Source of the DNA: Dermanyssus gallinae
Taxonomy: Eukaryota; Arthropoda; Arachnida; Mesostigmata; Dermanyssidae
Direction: 5' to 3'
Assembly (NCBI GenBank): GCA_003439945.1
Contig: QVRM01002441.1
Coordinates: forward strand, 1 to 64,000
Length of the DNA: 64,000 nt
Shown here: piece by piece, positions 1 through 10,571 of the stretch
How the letters are laid out: every line of letters begins with the position of its first letter
Numbering within the stretch: position 1 is the stretch's first letter
Translations under genes and position numbers: made by a program
Notes under the pieces: generated by a model
What the model was told of the DNA's origin: nothing
The model's database searches: none
The model's input: the letters and a program-made list of their open reading frames with translations, nothing else

Positions 1-330
1 AAGGCCCTGCTACATTTGGACAACATGCTCTACCAGTTCGAGTTACAAGGCTTACTTCATACAGCGGCCATGGGTCCTCCGGTCTATATATATTTTATTT
101 AGTGTTCGGTTTCACAGCATTCTTGCCTAGGCCAAAACCAATAATAAAGTTCTGCTGTTATTGTACGTAAATACACGGGTCTCTTCCTGCGCAGTCTACT
201 GCCACTCTGCAGGCTATGAGGTTTTCTAGCTATCGTATGCTTTTGCAGACGTTGATTCGCATTGTCCAACGTGTCCACCCTATTTATTAGTCAAATAGGC
301 TTAGACGTGGATGCCCTCAATACCTACTTT
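1..330. other. No recognisable gene
   Basis: Mixed-composition DNA with no coding frame or repeat that I recognise. It leads directly into the (TA)n tract that borders the first foldback element. Confidence 0.5.
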
Positions 331-334
331 ATAT

Positions 335-370
<36 letters not shown>
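331..370. repeat. (TA)n microsatellite, left border of foldback element
   Basis: About 40 bases of alternating AT with one phase break. It runs straight into the left end (CAGGGTCATT) of the palindromic element, and a matching tract lies just beyond the right end at 1422-1456. Confidence 0.9.
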
Positions 371-1420
371 CAGGGTCATTCATATCAAAATGTACTTCTT
401 TCGAGGTTTGATAGAACTCAAGGCAAAAAAGAATTTTTGCCTATGGTGGGAGGACGCGGATACGTATTGTTTAGAAACGAGGTTGAAATTTAAAAAGTAG
501 TTTCTCTGCCTTTTTTTTTTTACATAGTTGTGCGAAATCTACGTTTGCGGGAGAACCAGTTAACGCGTAAAGAAACCCATTATACTGGCGTGTTCGGAGG
601 AAAATTCTGCACAACGGAAGACACTAGCTTGCATAGCGAAAAGCGAATAACCAGATTAAGGAAAATTATAAAAAGTCGATATGCTACGTTATTGCTTTTT
701 TACGCCCAAGACCACTCTTACGCAGTAGCAAATTTAATGCCCACCATTTTTGTACCAAGCTGATGGTGCTGCGTTACGTAGTTGTCAAGTAACTAAGCTT
801 TTTCGACAGTCATAGTTGTAATGTTTTACGTGCAAGTTTTCACGTTCAGGACCGTAACATTTTGCCAAGACGTTTCCGCCCCTCCTTCAACTAGAAAAAA
901 TAATTCTCTTGCCGAGTTCTACCAAACTTTAAAATATGTACCTAGTTTTCCCATACACCCTATGCAAGTATGTATGCCTTCGCTTTTAATATGCTATCGA
1001 AAAAGCTTAGTTACTTGCGTGAGAATGCTCGTTTAGACACACATATTTGGTCGCAATGGAAAAAGTTTACGATTATTTACAAAAAAAAGCGTTATCGTAA
1101 GACATAACAACGTATAGATTTTATGACTTTCCTCAACCTGGCTATTCGCTTTTCGCTACGCAAGCAAGTGAAGTGTCATCCGTTGCGCAGAATTTTCCTC
1201 CGAACACGCAGATATGATCGGTTCCCTCATACGTCTGGTTCTCCCGCAAACGTAGATTTTGTACAACTATGTAGAAGAAAATAAGGCAGAATAACGATTT
1301 TATAAATGTCATCCTCACTCCTAAACAAAATGTTTCCGCGTCCTCTTCCATAGGGAAATTTTTTTTCTTGCCGAGTTCTATCAAACCTCGAAAAAGTACA
1401 TTTTGATACGAAGGACCTTG
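371..1420. mobile_element. Palindromic foldback/MITE-like element, copy 1
   Basis: A non-coding element of about 1.05 kb whose two halves are inverted copies. The left arm begins CAGGGTCATTCATATCAAAA at 371, and the right arm ends with the complementary TTTTGATACGAAGGACCTTG at 1420. The arms of about 345 bases match closely by eye, sharing for example CTACGTTTGCGGGAGAACCA near 540 and its complement near 1240. Complementarity continues inward: AAGTAACTAAGCTTTTTCGA at 788-807 is mirrored at 994-1013. The central loop carries a third, end-like piece (about 860-955). Short apparent ORFs run along both arms and are not genes. It sits inside a split (TA)n tract, which suggests TA-directed insertion. 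No transposase is present, so any mobility would have been in trans. The superfamily is not assigned. Confidence 0.75.
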
Positions 1421-1421
1421 C

Positions 1422-1456
1422 ATATATATATATATATATTATATATATATATATAT
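1422..1456. repeat. (TA)n microsatellite, right border of foldback element
   Basis: An alternating TA tract immediately after the right terminus of copy 1, the partner of the tract at 331-370. Confidence 0.9.
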
Positions 1457-1659
1457 GCTTAAAAAGTCCGTGAAACCCTTTTTAAGACCGATGATTAAGT
1501 CTCAACGGGTGGAGGGAGATCGGTAGAGTTGGAGATCAGGCCACGGCACATAAGCTGCCGTCCCAGATGAGTGGAGTATCGCCCTGACTATTTGCTCGTT
1601 TAATGATAATTGTACAATAGTGTCTTGAACTCCAAGGGACAAAAGACAGGGCCAGAGTA

Positions 1660-1662
<3 letters not shown>

Positions 1663-1711
<49 letters not shown>
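1663..1711. repeat. (CT)n-(TA)n compound microsatellite
   Basis: About 30 bases of CT dinucleotides pass directly into about 18 bases of TA. Confidence 0.9.
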
Positions 1712-1712
<1 letters not shown>

Positions 1713-2640
1713 GTTCTAATCTCATTACTAATTTCATTTAGTTAAAGTTTTTTATAATTTAAGGGTACCATATGTAACTATTCATTTGGCTCTGTAACAA
1801 GTAGGCTTAAGTCTAACCCCGACCTCGTCCTTATCATCAGTTATGTTATAAAAGTTTAGCAAAGAATACATAAAGTTAGCCCAGTTCTAAGTCAGGCTTC
1901 TAACCGAATGCTATTGAAGCTGTGAATTTCGGTGGTGATTACAGAACCCAGCAACTATTTATCACATACAACAAAAAATTAATCAAATTATTAATTAATT
2001 CTTAAAACTATTATTTATATTGTTAATAGTAAATAAATATATTAATTAATTATTGGAAACTATTTATCACATACAACTATTAATAAATCTGATATAAACG
2101 TAGCCTGCACCATATTATCTAATATATCTAACATTCCTAATATATTAATTCCAGAGCTTGTTTAATATAAGTGTTTTTAAGGCTCCAAGCAACAAAACGT
2201 CGCCTGTAGTTGACTCCATACTTGGTCTTAAAGCTTCCCTCGCGCTGCTACGTTGAGTGCCACCAGTGCACCGGTGCGCTGTGCTTGTTATCACACAATG
2301 TATGTAGAGATAAGAAAACAAGGTAGAGGTAGGCAGTTGTAACCGTCTAGGTAATAAGTTCTATAGCTCTAGTCTCACCTAAAAACGTACGTGTGACAAA
2401 GTCGAATGTAGCTTCTGTTGACGGTCCTTGGCCGAAATATCAACCCCCAATTAAGCGCGAAATAATAAACCAGTTAAACCTCGCCCTCCCGCCAATAGAA
2501 GTAAACATGATTTAACAAAGGTCGACGAGGGCCGACGATTAACTCGTTCCAATGGAAACCTCAACGTGAACAAAATATAACACAAACGCAGCAAAAGCGG
2601 TGGTGATAAGCGGCTCACGATAGAAGACCCTACCGGTACC
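1712..2640. other. AT-rich unique DNA
   Basis: Very AT-rich up to about 2160, including a duplicated ACTATTTATCACATACAAC (near 1955 and 2060). It is more balanced afterwards. I see no gene or mobile element. Confidence 0.4.
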
Positions 2641-3180
2641 TCACAGCGCCAACATTACAATTTTTCCTGGCTGTGGCTCAGCAAAGCAGCAAGCTTCAAC
2701 ACAAGCCCTTCCAAGTAACACCCCTTTGCTATAGCAGTGACCAAATCTCGGTCGATTGATGGTGTAGCTCCCCACCAGTATTTCCAGTGGCTTTCCTGTG
2801 AACCTAGCTACCAGAGTTGCCGCAGGGCCTTTCTTAGCTTGCCTGAATGTGAGTGGCTGGTGGCTCTGGCAATGGGAGGTGGCTTCGTTGCCCTCCCTCG
2901 ACGGGTGCAATGCCGTTCTCGTCTTGACGCCTTCGTCAGTGTTGCCCAGTGATTACGCCCTGTCACGGTTAGGCTGCGATAAGGCAGGAATTGCTGGCTA
3001 GGTTGCCATTACCCCTGGTGAGCCTTAAAGCAAGTAGTCCGTGGTTTGCTACCTACGTTTACGCTTTTACAGTGTCCACTGCTGTACCATCTTGGTAACA
3101 GCAGTAGGTCAATGGAGAGGAGATTAAAGGGCTGCGGTTCTGTTCCATACCGGTTACCATTGTAGCCGTCCTCTCCTATA
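2641..3180. other. GC-balanced segment with an unassigned minus-strand ORF
   Basis: An open frame of 89 codons lies on the minus strand (2641-2910) and shorter ones overlap it on the plus strand. I do not recognise the peptide. The segment could be a piece of a retroelement ORF1 or just chance, and nothing confirms expression. Confidence 0.2.
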
Positions 3181-3181
3181 T

Positions 3182-3207
3182 GTATATATATATATATATA
3201 TATATCT
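3182..3207. repeat. (TA)n microsatellite, left border of foldback copy 2
   Basis: An alternating TA tract ending a few bases before the left terminus of the second foldback copy. Confidence 0.85.
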
Positions 3208-3210
3208 ATG

Positions 3211-4182
3211 TAGGGTCCTTTATAGCCGTATGTACTTGCTTTAAGGTTTGGTAGAACTCAACAAGAAAATATTGTTTCCCATGGATGGAAGGGGCGGAAA
3301 CGTCTTGTTTGGGAGTGAGGGTGAAATATAAAAGTACTTATTCTGCCTTTTTCTCATATGTAGTCGTGCAAAATCTATGTTGGCGGGAGAACCAGCCAAC
3401 GCATGAAAGAACCGATCAAACGTGGCGTCTTCGACGCAAGCAATGTAGAAGGCGAATTAATTAAGGAAAATCATTAAAAGCCGATAGGTTGTTATGTCTT
3501 GCGTTGAAGCTTTCATGCGCAGAACCGTAAAATTTGACATTACGACCAAAAATGTACGGTACACAATACGACCAAAGATAGCCCAAACGACTACTCTCAG
3601 GCAAACTTAATGCCCATAGTTTTCGTACCAAACTGATGGTGCTGCGTTATGTAGTTGCCAAGTAACTAAGCTTTTTCGATAGCCATAGATTTATGCTTTA
3701 TGTTAAGGCTTTTACGTCCAGAACCGTGAAATTTTGCCAAGGCGTTTCCACCCCCTTCATCCATAGGGAAAGCGTACTTTACTGCCGAGTTCTACCAAAC
3801 CTCATAAGGTGTCCCTAACGTTCTAATACACCCTTGCGTAAGGCATAACAACATATCCACTTTTTATGACTTTCCTGAATTTCGCCAGTCGCCTTTTGCT
3901 ACCTTGCGTTGGGTGTCATTCAGATTATGCAGAATTTTCCGCGAACACGCCCGTATGATCGGTTCCTTTGTCTGTTGACTGGTTCTCCCGCAAACGTAAA
4001 ATTTGCACAACTATGTAGGAGAAAAAAGCAGAATAGCTATTTTTATAAATTTCATCCACGTTTCCACGTGATCTACGTTATAACTTTCATCCACGGTTCC
4101 AAAAGAACAAGACGTTTACACCCCCTCCTTCTATTGGGAAAACTTATTTTCGGGCCAAGTTCTACAAAACCCTAAAATAAGT
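3211..4182. mobile_element. Palindromic foldback/MITE-like element, copy 2
   Basis: A diverged second copy of the element at 371-1420. The left end reads TAGGGTCCTT, and the interior carries the same block around CTGATGGTGCTGCGTTA (near 3635, against 753 in copy 1) followed by AAGTAACTAAGCTTTTTCGA. The right arm at 3840-4182 repeats GGTTCTCCCGCAAACGTA and CCAAGTTCTACAAAACC. The central end-like piece (about 3735-3830) is also conserved, so it belongs to the family architecture and is not a chance insertion into copy 1. The expected right-hand (TA)n is displaced, because a SINE starts within a few bases of the right terminus. Confidence 0.7.
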
Positions 4183-4185
4183 ACC

Positions 4186-4421
4186 GAGCAAGATGGCTGG
4201 GTGGCAAAAGCATTTGCCTTGCATTCTGGAGGCCTGGGTTCGAGACCCAGACCGGCCACTCCTAAATTGGTTTTCATGGTCCCCAATTTAGACAAGGTGA
4301 GTGCCGGAGTGGACTAAGAGCCGACCATGATTGAAAAACAAAACCGGGGAGCACAGATGTCTCAATAAAAAGAGACGGTGCAATACCATGAAGTTAAGTT
4401 TCAGTACATACGGTTAAGGAA
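4186..4421 (+). mobile_element. tRNA-derived SINE (family A)
   Basis: A tRNA-like head with an A-box-like GATGGCTGGGTGG at about 4192 and a near-perfect B box, GGGTTCGAGACCC, at 4237-4249. A non-tRNA body follows, and the copy ends at a TA-rich tail (4422-4446). The spacing between the two boxes fits an internal RNA polymerase III promoter. It abuts the right end of foldback copy 2. SINEs have no coding capacity and rely on a partner LINE. A true tRNA gene is unlikely, because the 3' half does not pair into an acceptor stem. Confidence 0.7.
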
Positions 4422-4446
4422 TTATATATATATATATATATATATA
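4422..4446. repeat. (TA)n tail after SINE
   Basis: An alternating TA tract that follows the SINE body directly. It may be the SINE's simple-sequence tail or the displaced right border of foldback copy 2. Confidence 0.8.
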
Positions 4447-5380
4447 CATGTTGTGCACCTTAAATACAATTGTGGAAAGAGTGCACCACATATGATTGAA
4501 ATAATTTGATTGCATTAATCGAGATAACGTTTAAAAACTACTTTTATAAATTCTAGCGGACGTATTGTAATGTAAATCTCGTTATTTAGACTGCTCTTAT
4601 TCTGTTTTTTTTTTGTGTATTATTGCGAGTATGGCAGAATAGTGTCTCGTTTCAGACAGTCAAAGAGAAAACATGAAGATCAATTTAAACACATAATCCA
4701 CGACCTTCTGTGTGTGCGTACACGTGCGCGCAAGTCACGCAAGACAGTAGTATTTTTTTTCCGCATTAGAATACTAATAATAAACTGCATGGTTTGGGCT
4801 GTGGCAGCGCCTTATAGCAGGCGAGGACAGGCATTAACAACATGAACGAGGCTGCATTTGTTGCCTGTCCAGCGCAGAACTACCGCCCACCGCCCCGGGG
4901 TGTGGCGTTCATCGAGGAAAGCAACGTTGTTATGCTGCTGCGACAGCGTTTGAGGCCGTGAATGAGCTCCATCCTGCAAGTCCTCGCGTAAACCGCGTTA
5001 GGCCCTTGTCTCTGATTTGCCTCTGCATCTGACGCGGTTTGTCTTTCTTTTGTCGTTCGCATCGTGAGCACATACTCAAGGCGAATATTGTGAACATGGT
5101 TGTTCGTGTCAACCTTACGTTTACATATTCTTACCTCGAGCCTTGTAATGTCGTGAAGTTGAAAGAAGGCTCGTTTAGTCAGTTCAATTTCTATCTAGTC
5201 ATGTAGTCGCATAGAGTTTGACCCACAACGTCGAATCAGCATAATGTAGCCCTTAAAACGCAGATAAACATGCGCTAATCGTTTAGCGGGGGGGGGGGGG
5301 GGGAAATAGCATTGTCGCAAACGAGAATAACAAACTGCGACGACTACTAATGTGGGTCGGTCACCAAATCAGTCGCGCGC
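4447..5380. other. No recognisable gene; contains a 16-base poly(G)
   Basis: AT-rich sequence up to about 4800, then more GC-rich, with overlapping short minus-strand frames at 4880-5112 that I do not recognise. A run of 16 G lies at 5288-5303. Confidence 0.35.
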
Positions 5381-5384
5381 TTCG

Positions 5385-5855
5385 AAGGGCTAGTCCGCTT
5401 GTAGAGCATCCTGAAAACGAAGACGGCAAAAAAGGCCCTAAGAACCACACAGAGAACATCCGCGTAGCACGGCTAGTACAAACGCAGCCTTAGTCCTGGC
5501 CGGTTGGGACCTAAAAGTAAATAAAAAGAGAAAAATGTGTGCAAAAGGTCGGGAGTCCAAAAAAGCGGAGCAGACAAGAACGATGTGGTCCTGGCAGGAA
5601 AAATGGGATGTCATACCCACAGGTCCTGTAGAAGACACTATCAGAAATCCCGCACGTAAAAGTGGATAGACCGGCCTGAAAGAAGGGTTACCTTTTCCTC
5701 ACGGAGTATCTCACTGGCCACGGTGATTTTGAAAGCAATTTTATAGACAAAGCTCTCTTGGAAACCTGCGTGCATTGTGTGGAGGGTAATGACGATAACC
5801 CCGAGCTCACTCGTCTGAAATGCGTGGGACTAGAGCAACCAAAAACAACTGCCAT
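5385..5855 (+). pseudogene. R1-like retrotransposon ORF2 C-terminal fragment
   Basis: Translating across frameshifts gives a peptide that parallels the C-terminal part of the element at 9.8-10.4 kb. It shows STASTNAALVLAGWDLK where that element has RTASTAAALVLAS and WDLK, then KKAEQTRTMWSWQEKWD where it has KKEEARQHTLQLWQGEWD. Near 5715-5790 there is LTGHGDFES and then CVHC, against LTGHGDFQS and CVHC there. The CCHC zinc-binding motif keeps its first cysteine pair, but the histidine is lost. It belongs to the same clade but is a different, older copy. Frameshifts and stops rule out function. Its closeness to the larger element is probably coincidental. Confidence 0.6.
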
Positions 5856-5859
5856 TTTG

Positions 5860-6335
5860 CTGCTATGGTCCAGATGGGCCCTAGAAGAAGAAAAACGAGG
5901 AGTCGGAACACCAGCAGTGAAGTAACATGATGAGGTTTGCGATGTTCATATGCGGATCAGCATTTGCATTAAAGCTAGGTCGAACGGATTTGCGCTTATG
6001 ACAGGAATTGAAACAAGCACGTTGGATCGGTGAGGGAACCCGTGAGTGACCTCGCCCACATTCTCCGTCAGGCGCTTGCCACTTTTTCTAATGCTCCGTA
6101 TACTGTTATGGACTGAATGGATATCTGGGCCATTAGAGAGTAGAGCTTAAGGGCGGAGGTGTGTTTAGTAGCTATCACACCGCTGGAGTCGAGTCCATAC
6201 GGCTCGAGAAGGAATGCTCTACAAAGTAAAACAAATGTATACAGTCGCTAACAATTAAATAGCTAAAGCAGCAGAAACCTTTTCAATAGGGCCATTGATA
6301 AAACGATACTCTTATTTTATATGTAAATTACGACA
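5860..6335. other. No recognisable gene
   Basis: This lies between two R1-like relics. It could hold the 5' region of the following element, but I see no intact ORF1 start and no repeat border. Confidence 0.3.
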
Positions 6336-6340
6336 CGACT

Positions 6341-6700
6341 ACCGCCTTACATGAAACATAACTGTCGCATTTATTCTGTCGGATGGCTATCCTGCCCCAT
6401 TGTGGAATGGATCACCGTCCCCACGTGCCAGAAGTGCCAGCGAGTAGGGCAAACAACCACTTCGTGCACATTTGAAGCGGCGACCTCCAGGGGCTGCCAC
6501 AAATGCGGGGTACTGAGGCCCCTGTCCGGGAATGCACTCAAAACGCCAACTGCTACAACTGCGGCGAGGAGGGGCACGCGGCCAACGCCGCTGCTTGCCC
6601 TACGTACAGAGCCCAACTTGCAGAGCTTCGCCGCGGCGGCAACCAGTCTGGCAACCGAGGCAGGCTGCCGCCCCCTTCGACAGGGTCTGCGCCCGATTAA
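6341..6700 (+). pseudogene. R1-like ORF1 (gag-like) zinc-knuckle region
   Basis: This is the C-terminal nucleic-acid-binding part of an R1-type ORF1, which packages element RNA. Three CCHC-type knuckles can be read. The first, CQKCQRVGQTTTSC, has Gln in place of His. The second, after repairing a lost base, has Ala in the His position. The third, CYNCGEEGHAANAAAC, keeps all four ligands. The reading frame changes at the G run 6507-6510, where one G appears to be missing between the first two knuckles and the third. The frame then runs to a stop at 6698-6700. The N-terminal two thirds expected of R1 ORF1 are not recognisable, so this is a truncated relic. Confidence 0.7.
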
Positions 6701-6862
6701 AGCACGGTGCTCCCCACAGCGGGAGACCACCCCAGAGGCGCTCAGGACCAGGACGGGGTCACCCTGGTAACGCAAAGGAGTCGAAAGAGGGGGCAACCAT
6801 CTCCTCCCATAGACTCCCGATCCACAAAGCAGTCAAACACGGGCGAATCTTAAACAACGTAT

Positions 6863-9800
6863 ATGACAACTATTCTTAAAGCATTACAGCTGAACTGCAA
6901 CCGGAGCATGGGTGCCCACAACATGCTCCAGGAAATTAGTAGCAGGTCTGGGACAGATCTGCTACTTCTCAGTGAGCCCAACGTCCGGTAGTCGAAAAAC
7001 GGCACCCCGGACCTTTTTACAGAAGCAAACAATTTGACAAGCATTTTACTAGACAACCGCTGTCGCCTCCGGGTTTCCGGACACGGCACCGGTTACGGTT
7101 TTACTTGGGTGGATCTAACGGGCGTTAGGCGGTTTTATTCCTGCTACTGCAGTCCCAACGCCGCTCTCGAAGACTTTCATAGGTTCTTAGACAACTTGAC
7201 AGAGTCTTTTAACCGAAACGACGTGCCACTTTTAGTCTTAACCGGATATTTTAACGCAGCTTTCACTACATGGGGCTCTACGGCCACCAACCGAAGGGGA
7301 CAAGCTGTCCTCGAGTGGCTGGCGGCGGAGGACCTAGTTGTTCTGAACACGGGTACGCCCACCTTCCACATGGCTGGGCACACCTCGTGCATCGATCTTA
7401 CAATAACAAGAAGAACGGAAGCACATAGGATTTTAAACTGGAAGGTTTTACTAGACGAGGAATCTCTTAGTGACCATCATATACTTGAGTTTCACGTGAC
7501 TATCTCCCGCGAGGGACCGCCCACAACGCCTACAACCAGGCGCCAGGGGGTCAATGAGATCCGCGAGTCCCTTAGGACCCTTATCAACCAGCACGGGATG
7601 CCAACAACACCCGCGGGCCTCCAAACCTCCTTAAGGCCGTCTGTAGAGTCGTCACGGGCCGCGGAGCACACCGGTTGCATCGAAGGACCCGAAGAACTGG
7701 TGGACGAGCGAAATAGGAGGCCTCAGAAAAAGGTGCATCCGGGCACGGCGTCTCCTCACCCACGCTCGGCGAGCTGCGCCTAAGCGGCGAGCTGCCCTGA
7801 AACACGGCGCGGAATATAAAAGGCTGCGAGCCTGCCTGCGTAGGAAAATCTCCAGGAGCAAGGAACGCTCCTAGAGAGCCTTTCTGCAAGAGCTGGAGGA
7901 CGATCCATGGGGCCGCCCGTATAAGATGGTGCGGGGTTTTCCCCCCTTCAAACGAAGGGTGGAGCTTACATCGAAGGAAATCCGGAAAGCAGTCATGGCA
8001 CTCTTCCCGCGGCACCCGCCCTTTGACCAAATCCCGTACTTAGAAGACACAGGGGAGTCTGAGGACAGCATACCAGAGGTAACCCCGCACGAAGTTCTCG
8101 CAGCGAGGGAACGCCTCAAGCCGGGAAAGGCACCGGGCCCAGACGGGATCCCCGTCCTCGCGGTTAAGCTCCTGCTGAAGGAATACTCAGAGGCGGTGGC
8201 CGCCGCGGCGACGGAGATGCTTCGAACGGGCTTGTTCCCTACCGCATGAAAGGCCGCGGACCTCGTGCTAATACCTAAGGGCCCCGGCTTGTACCGGCCC
8301 ATATGCCTTCTCGGCTCCCTGGCCAAGGCCTTCGAGTCCATCGTAGAGGCACGACTCCGAGAGTTCGCGGAGGAGAACGGCCTCCTTTCCGAGGCCCAAT
8401 ATGGGTTTCGTAAAGGTCGCTCCATCATTGCAGCTATAAAGAAAATCCAACTAAAGGCCGAAAGCATTCGCGACTCCTCGCCCGGACGCCGAGATCTATT
8501 TTTAGCTATGTGTAGTAGATAGCCCGCTCGTGCTCGCGGGCACTATCCCATGGGACCTGAAGGCAAAAAAGCGCCGCCGCCTTTGAAGAAGGAAGAGGCA
8601 CGGCAACACACACTGCAGCTATGGCAGGGAGAGTGGGATGGCCTGGCGGAGGGGGACCCAGGTGCCAGTCTCCGCAAGCTGGTTCCTAACATCAAGGACT
8701 GGCTGTACCGGCCCAGTAGGGAGCTCACCTTCCACACCACCCAGATTTTGACGGGGCACGGCGACTTTCAGTCGTACCTATTCAGGATCGGGAAGGCCCC
8801 CAGCCCCATGTGCGTCCACTGCGGCAATAGACTCGAGGACACTCCAGAGCACACAGCTCTGGCGTGTCCCGCATGGGCGGAACAGCGTCATCCCTTGAGG
8901 ACTTTAATGAATACGCACATTTTTAATCTACGCGACGTCGTTCTGAAGATCACAGAATCCCTGGAACACTGGAACTTGACAACAGCGGTTTTTAACAAGA
9001 TTTTACAAGCTAAGACATCGGCCAATACTACTGGACGTGAAGAACGCTTTTAATAGCCTCCCGTGGAGAGTCATCCTCGATACTCTCCACAGGAAAAGGG
9101 TGCCCTTTTACTTAAGACCCATTTTATCGAGCTACCTACACGATAGGATTATCCACTCACACGACCAAACTTTTAACATGACCGCAGGGGTGCCGCAGGG
9201 CTCAATACTAGGCCCCCTGCTATGGAACATCACGTACGATGACGTGCTGCGGCTGGGGGATCTCCCACGCGGAGTCAAACTCCTCGCCTACGCTGACGAC
9301 CTGGTCCTCACCGTCCAGGCCCGGACAATGGGCCAGCTTGAGGCGCGTGCGAATGAAGCCCTCTTCGACATAGCGCACTGGATGCAAATAACGGTGCTTA
9401 CCCTGGCCCTTGCTAAAAGCGAAGCTATTCTCCTGGTGGGTCGGAGGGGCTTGCCCCCGCCGCACCTTGTCCTGGAGGACCAGGAGATTGCTGCAGTCAA
9501 TACTACAAAGTACCTCGGGGTCTTCCTGGACCGGGGCCTCCGGGATACTGAACACCTACGGCGGGCGTCAGAAAGGGCATTGAAGATCGCCAATAGTTTC
9601 GCGCGCCTCATGCCAAACACATACGGCCCTAAACAAACAAGAAGAAGGATTATTATGCCCGTGGCCGAGTCAGTCGCCTTATACGGGGCTCCGGCCTGGT
9701 CTACGAACGCTCTAAAGACTAAGGCAAATAGAACCCGCTTACGGCGGGCTCAACGGGTCGGAGCCCTTAGGGTCACCATGGCGTACCGCACGGCTAGCAC

Positions 9801-10384
9801 AGCGGCGGCGCTCGTGCTCGCGAGCACTATCCCATGGGACCTGAAGGCTGAAAAGCGCCGCCGCCTGTGGGGGCGACCAGAGCCTTAAGAAGGAAGAGGC
9901 ACGGCAACACACACTGCAGCTATGGCAGGGGGAGTGGGATGGCTTGGCGGAGGGGGACCCAGGTGCCAGTCTCCGCAAGCTGGTCCCTAACATCAAGGAC
10001 TGGCTGTACCGGCCCAGTAGGGAGCTCACCTTCCACACCACCCAGATTTTGACGGGGCACGGCGACTTTTAGTCGTACCTATTCAGGATCGGGAAGGCCC
10101 CCAGCCCCATGTGCGTCCACTGCGGCAATAGACTCGAGGACACTCCAGAGCACACAGCTCTGGCGTGTCCCGCATGGGCGGAACAGCGTCATCCCTTGAG
10201 GACTTTAATGAATACGCACATTTTAAATCTACGCGACGTCGTTCTGAAGATGACAGAATCCCTGGAACACTGGAACTTGACAACAGCGGTTTTTAACAAG
10301 ATTTTACAAGCTAAGACATCGGCCAACAAACTGCGACTTTTGCGATTCTCTGCGCCTCCCAGGGACAATTTTCGCCAGGAGTAA
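6863..10384 (+). pseudogene. R1-like ORF2: endonuclease / reverse transcriptase, broken
   Basis: The ORF would begin at ATG 6863 (peptide start MTTILKALQLNCNRS, typical of APE endonucleases). Endonuclease: GYFNAAFTTWGS at about 7244, where the family has GDFNA, so the aspartate is replaced by Tyr (codon 7247-7249). SDHH is intact near 7470. Linker: WW near 7698, DPWGRPYK near 7905. RT: KPGKAPGPDGIP near 8120, YRPICLL near 8292, QYGFRKGRS near 8398, then after the insertion LDVKNAFN (9031), GVPQGSILGPLLW (9187), YADD (9289-9300) and AESVALYGAPAW in the thumb. C-terminal CVHC with His and Cys near 10110-10170. Lesions: TAG 6989, a frameshift near 7690, TAG 7872, TGA 8247 replacing the expected Trp, insertion 8511-9027, a frameshift near 9875 and TAG 10070. 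The enzyme would nick the target and prime reverse transcription, but this copy cannot. Confidence 0.85.
8511..9027 (+). repeat. Internal duplicate of the element's own C-terminal domain
   Basis: Bases 8525-9025 match 9809-10326 almost exactly, apart from a 17-base gap near 8580 (present near 9870) and scattered substitutions. The duplicate is in the same orientation and splits the RT between the fingers and the palm aspartate motif (LDVKNAF). It carries an uninterrupted 167-codon frame from 8550, including CVHCGNRLEDTPEHTALAC, whereas the downstream original has a stop at 10070. It ends before the element's 3' UTR and poly(A), so it is not a simple retrotransposed 3' end. Template switching, ectopic gene conversion or misassembly are all possible. 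Confidence 0.85.
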
Positions 10385-10571
10385 GAAGACTCGCCCCCTC
10401 TGACTGTTTGATGCATGCGCAAGCAGTTCCCGGTCAATTGGGGGACGGGGACATGACTAGTTTTTAGTGGGTTGGAGCCCCACACTACCGGTCCACACTT
10501 GCAGGGACTTCCTGCAGTGGTGTCCGTGTGTGCAACCGCATTTTCCAGTTAGTCCTCTTAAAAAAAAAAAA
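10385..10571 (+). other. R1-like element 3' UTR and poly(A)
   Basis: A GC-balanced non-coding stretch follows the ORF2 stop at 10382-10384 and ends in a run of 12 A at 10560-10571, which I take as the 3' end of the element. Confidence 0.55.

Larger units (their letters stand above)
6341..10571 (+). mobile_element. R1-group non-LTR retrotransposon, inactive
   Basis: A nearly complete but dead LINE. In order it has a gag-like zinc-knuckle region (6341-6700), an APE-type endonuclease (6863 to about 7500), a linker with WW and DPWGRPYK motifs (7690-7930), and RT fingers (7950-8510). An inserted second copy of its own C-terminal domain follows (8511-9027), then RT palm with YADD and thumb (9028-9800), and the C-terminal CCHC domain (9809-10384). 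A 3' UTR ends in a run of 12 A (10560-10571). The gag-plus-APE-plus-RT-plus-CCHC layout and the motif wording fit the R1 group. The 5' boundary is uncertain and no target-site duplication was identified. The lesions are listed under the ORF entries. Confidence 0.85.

Noticed and set aside
530..763. Open frames along the foldback arms (also 1142-1423 and 3909-4175)
   Set aside because: They are mirror readings of the same non-coding inverted arms, with no protein similarity recognised.
4186..4265. True tRNA gene at the SINE head
   Set aside because: A good B box, but no acceptor stem pairing and a long non-tRNA body follows. The same reasoning applies to the five family B copies.
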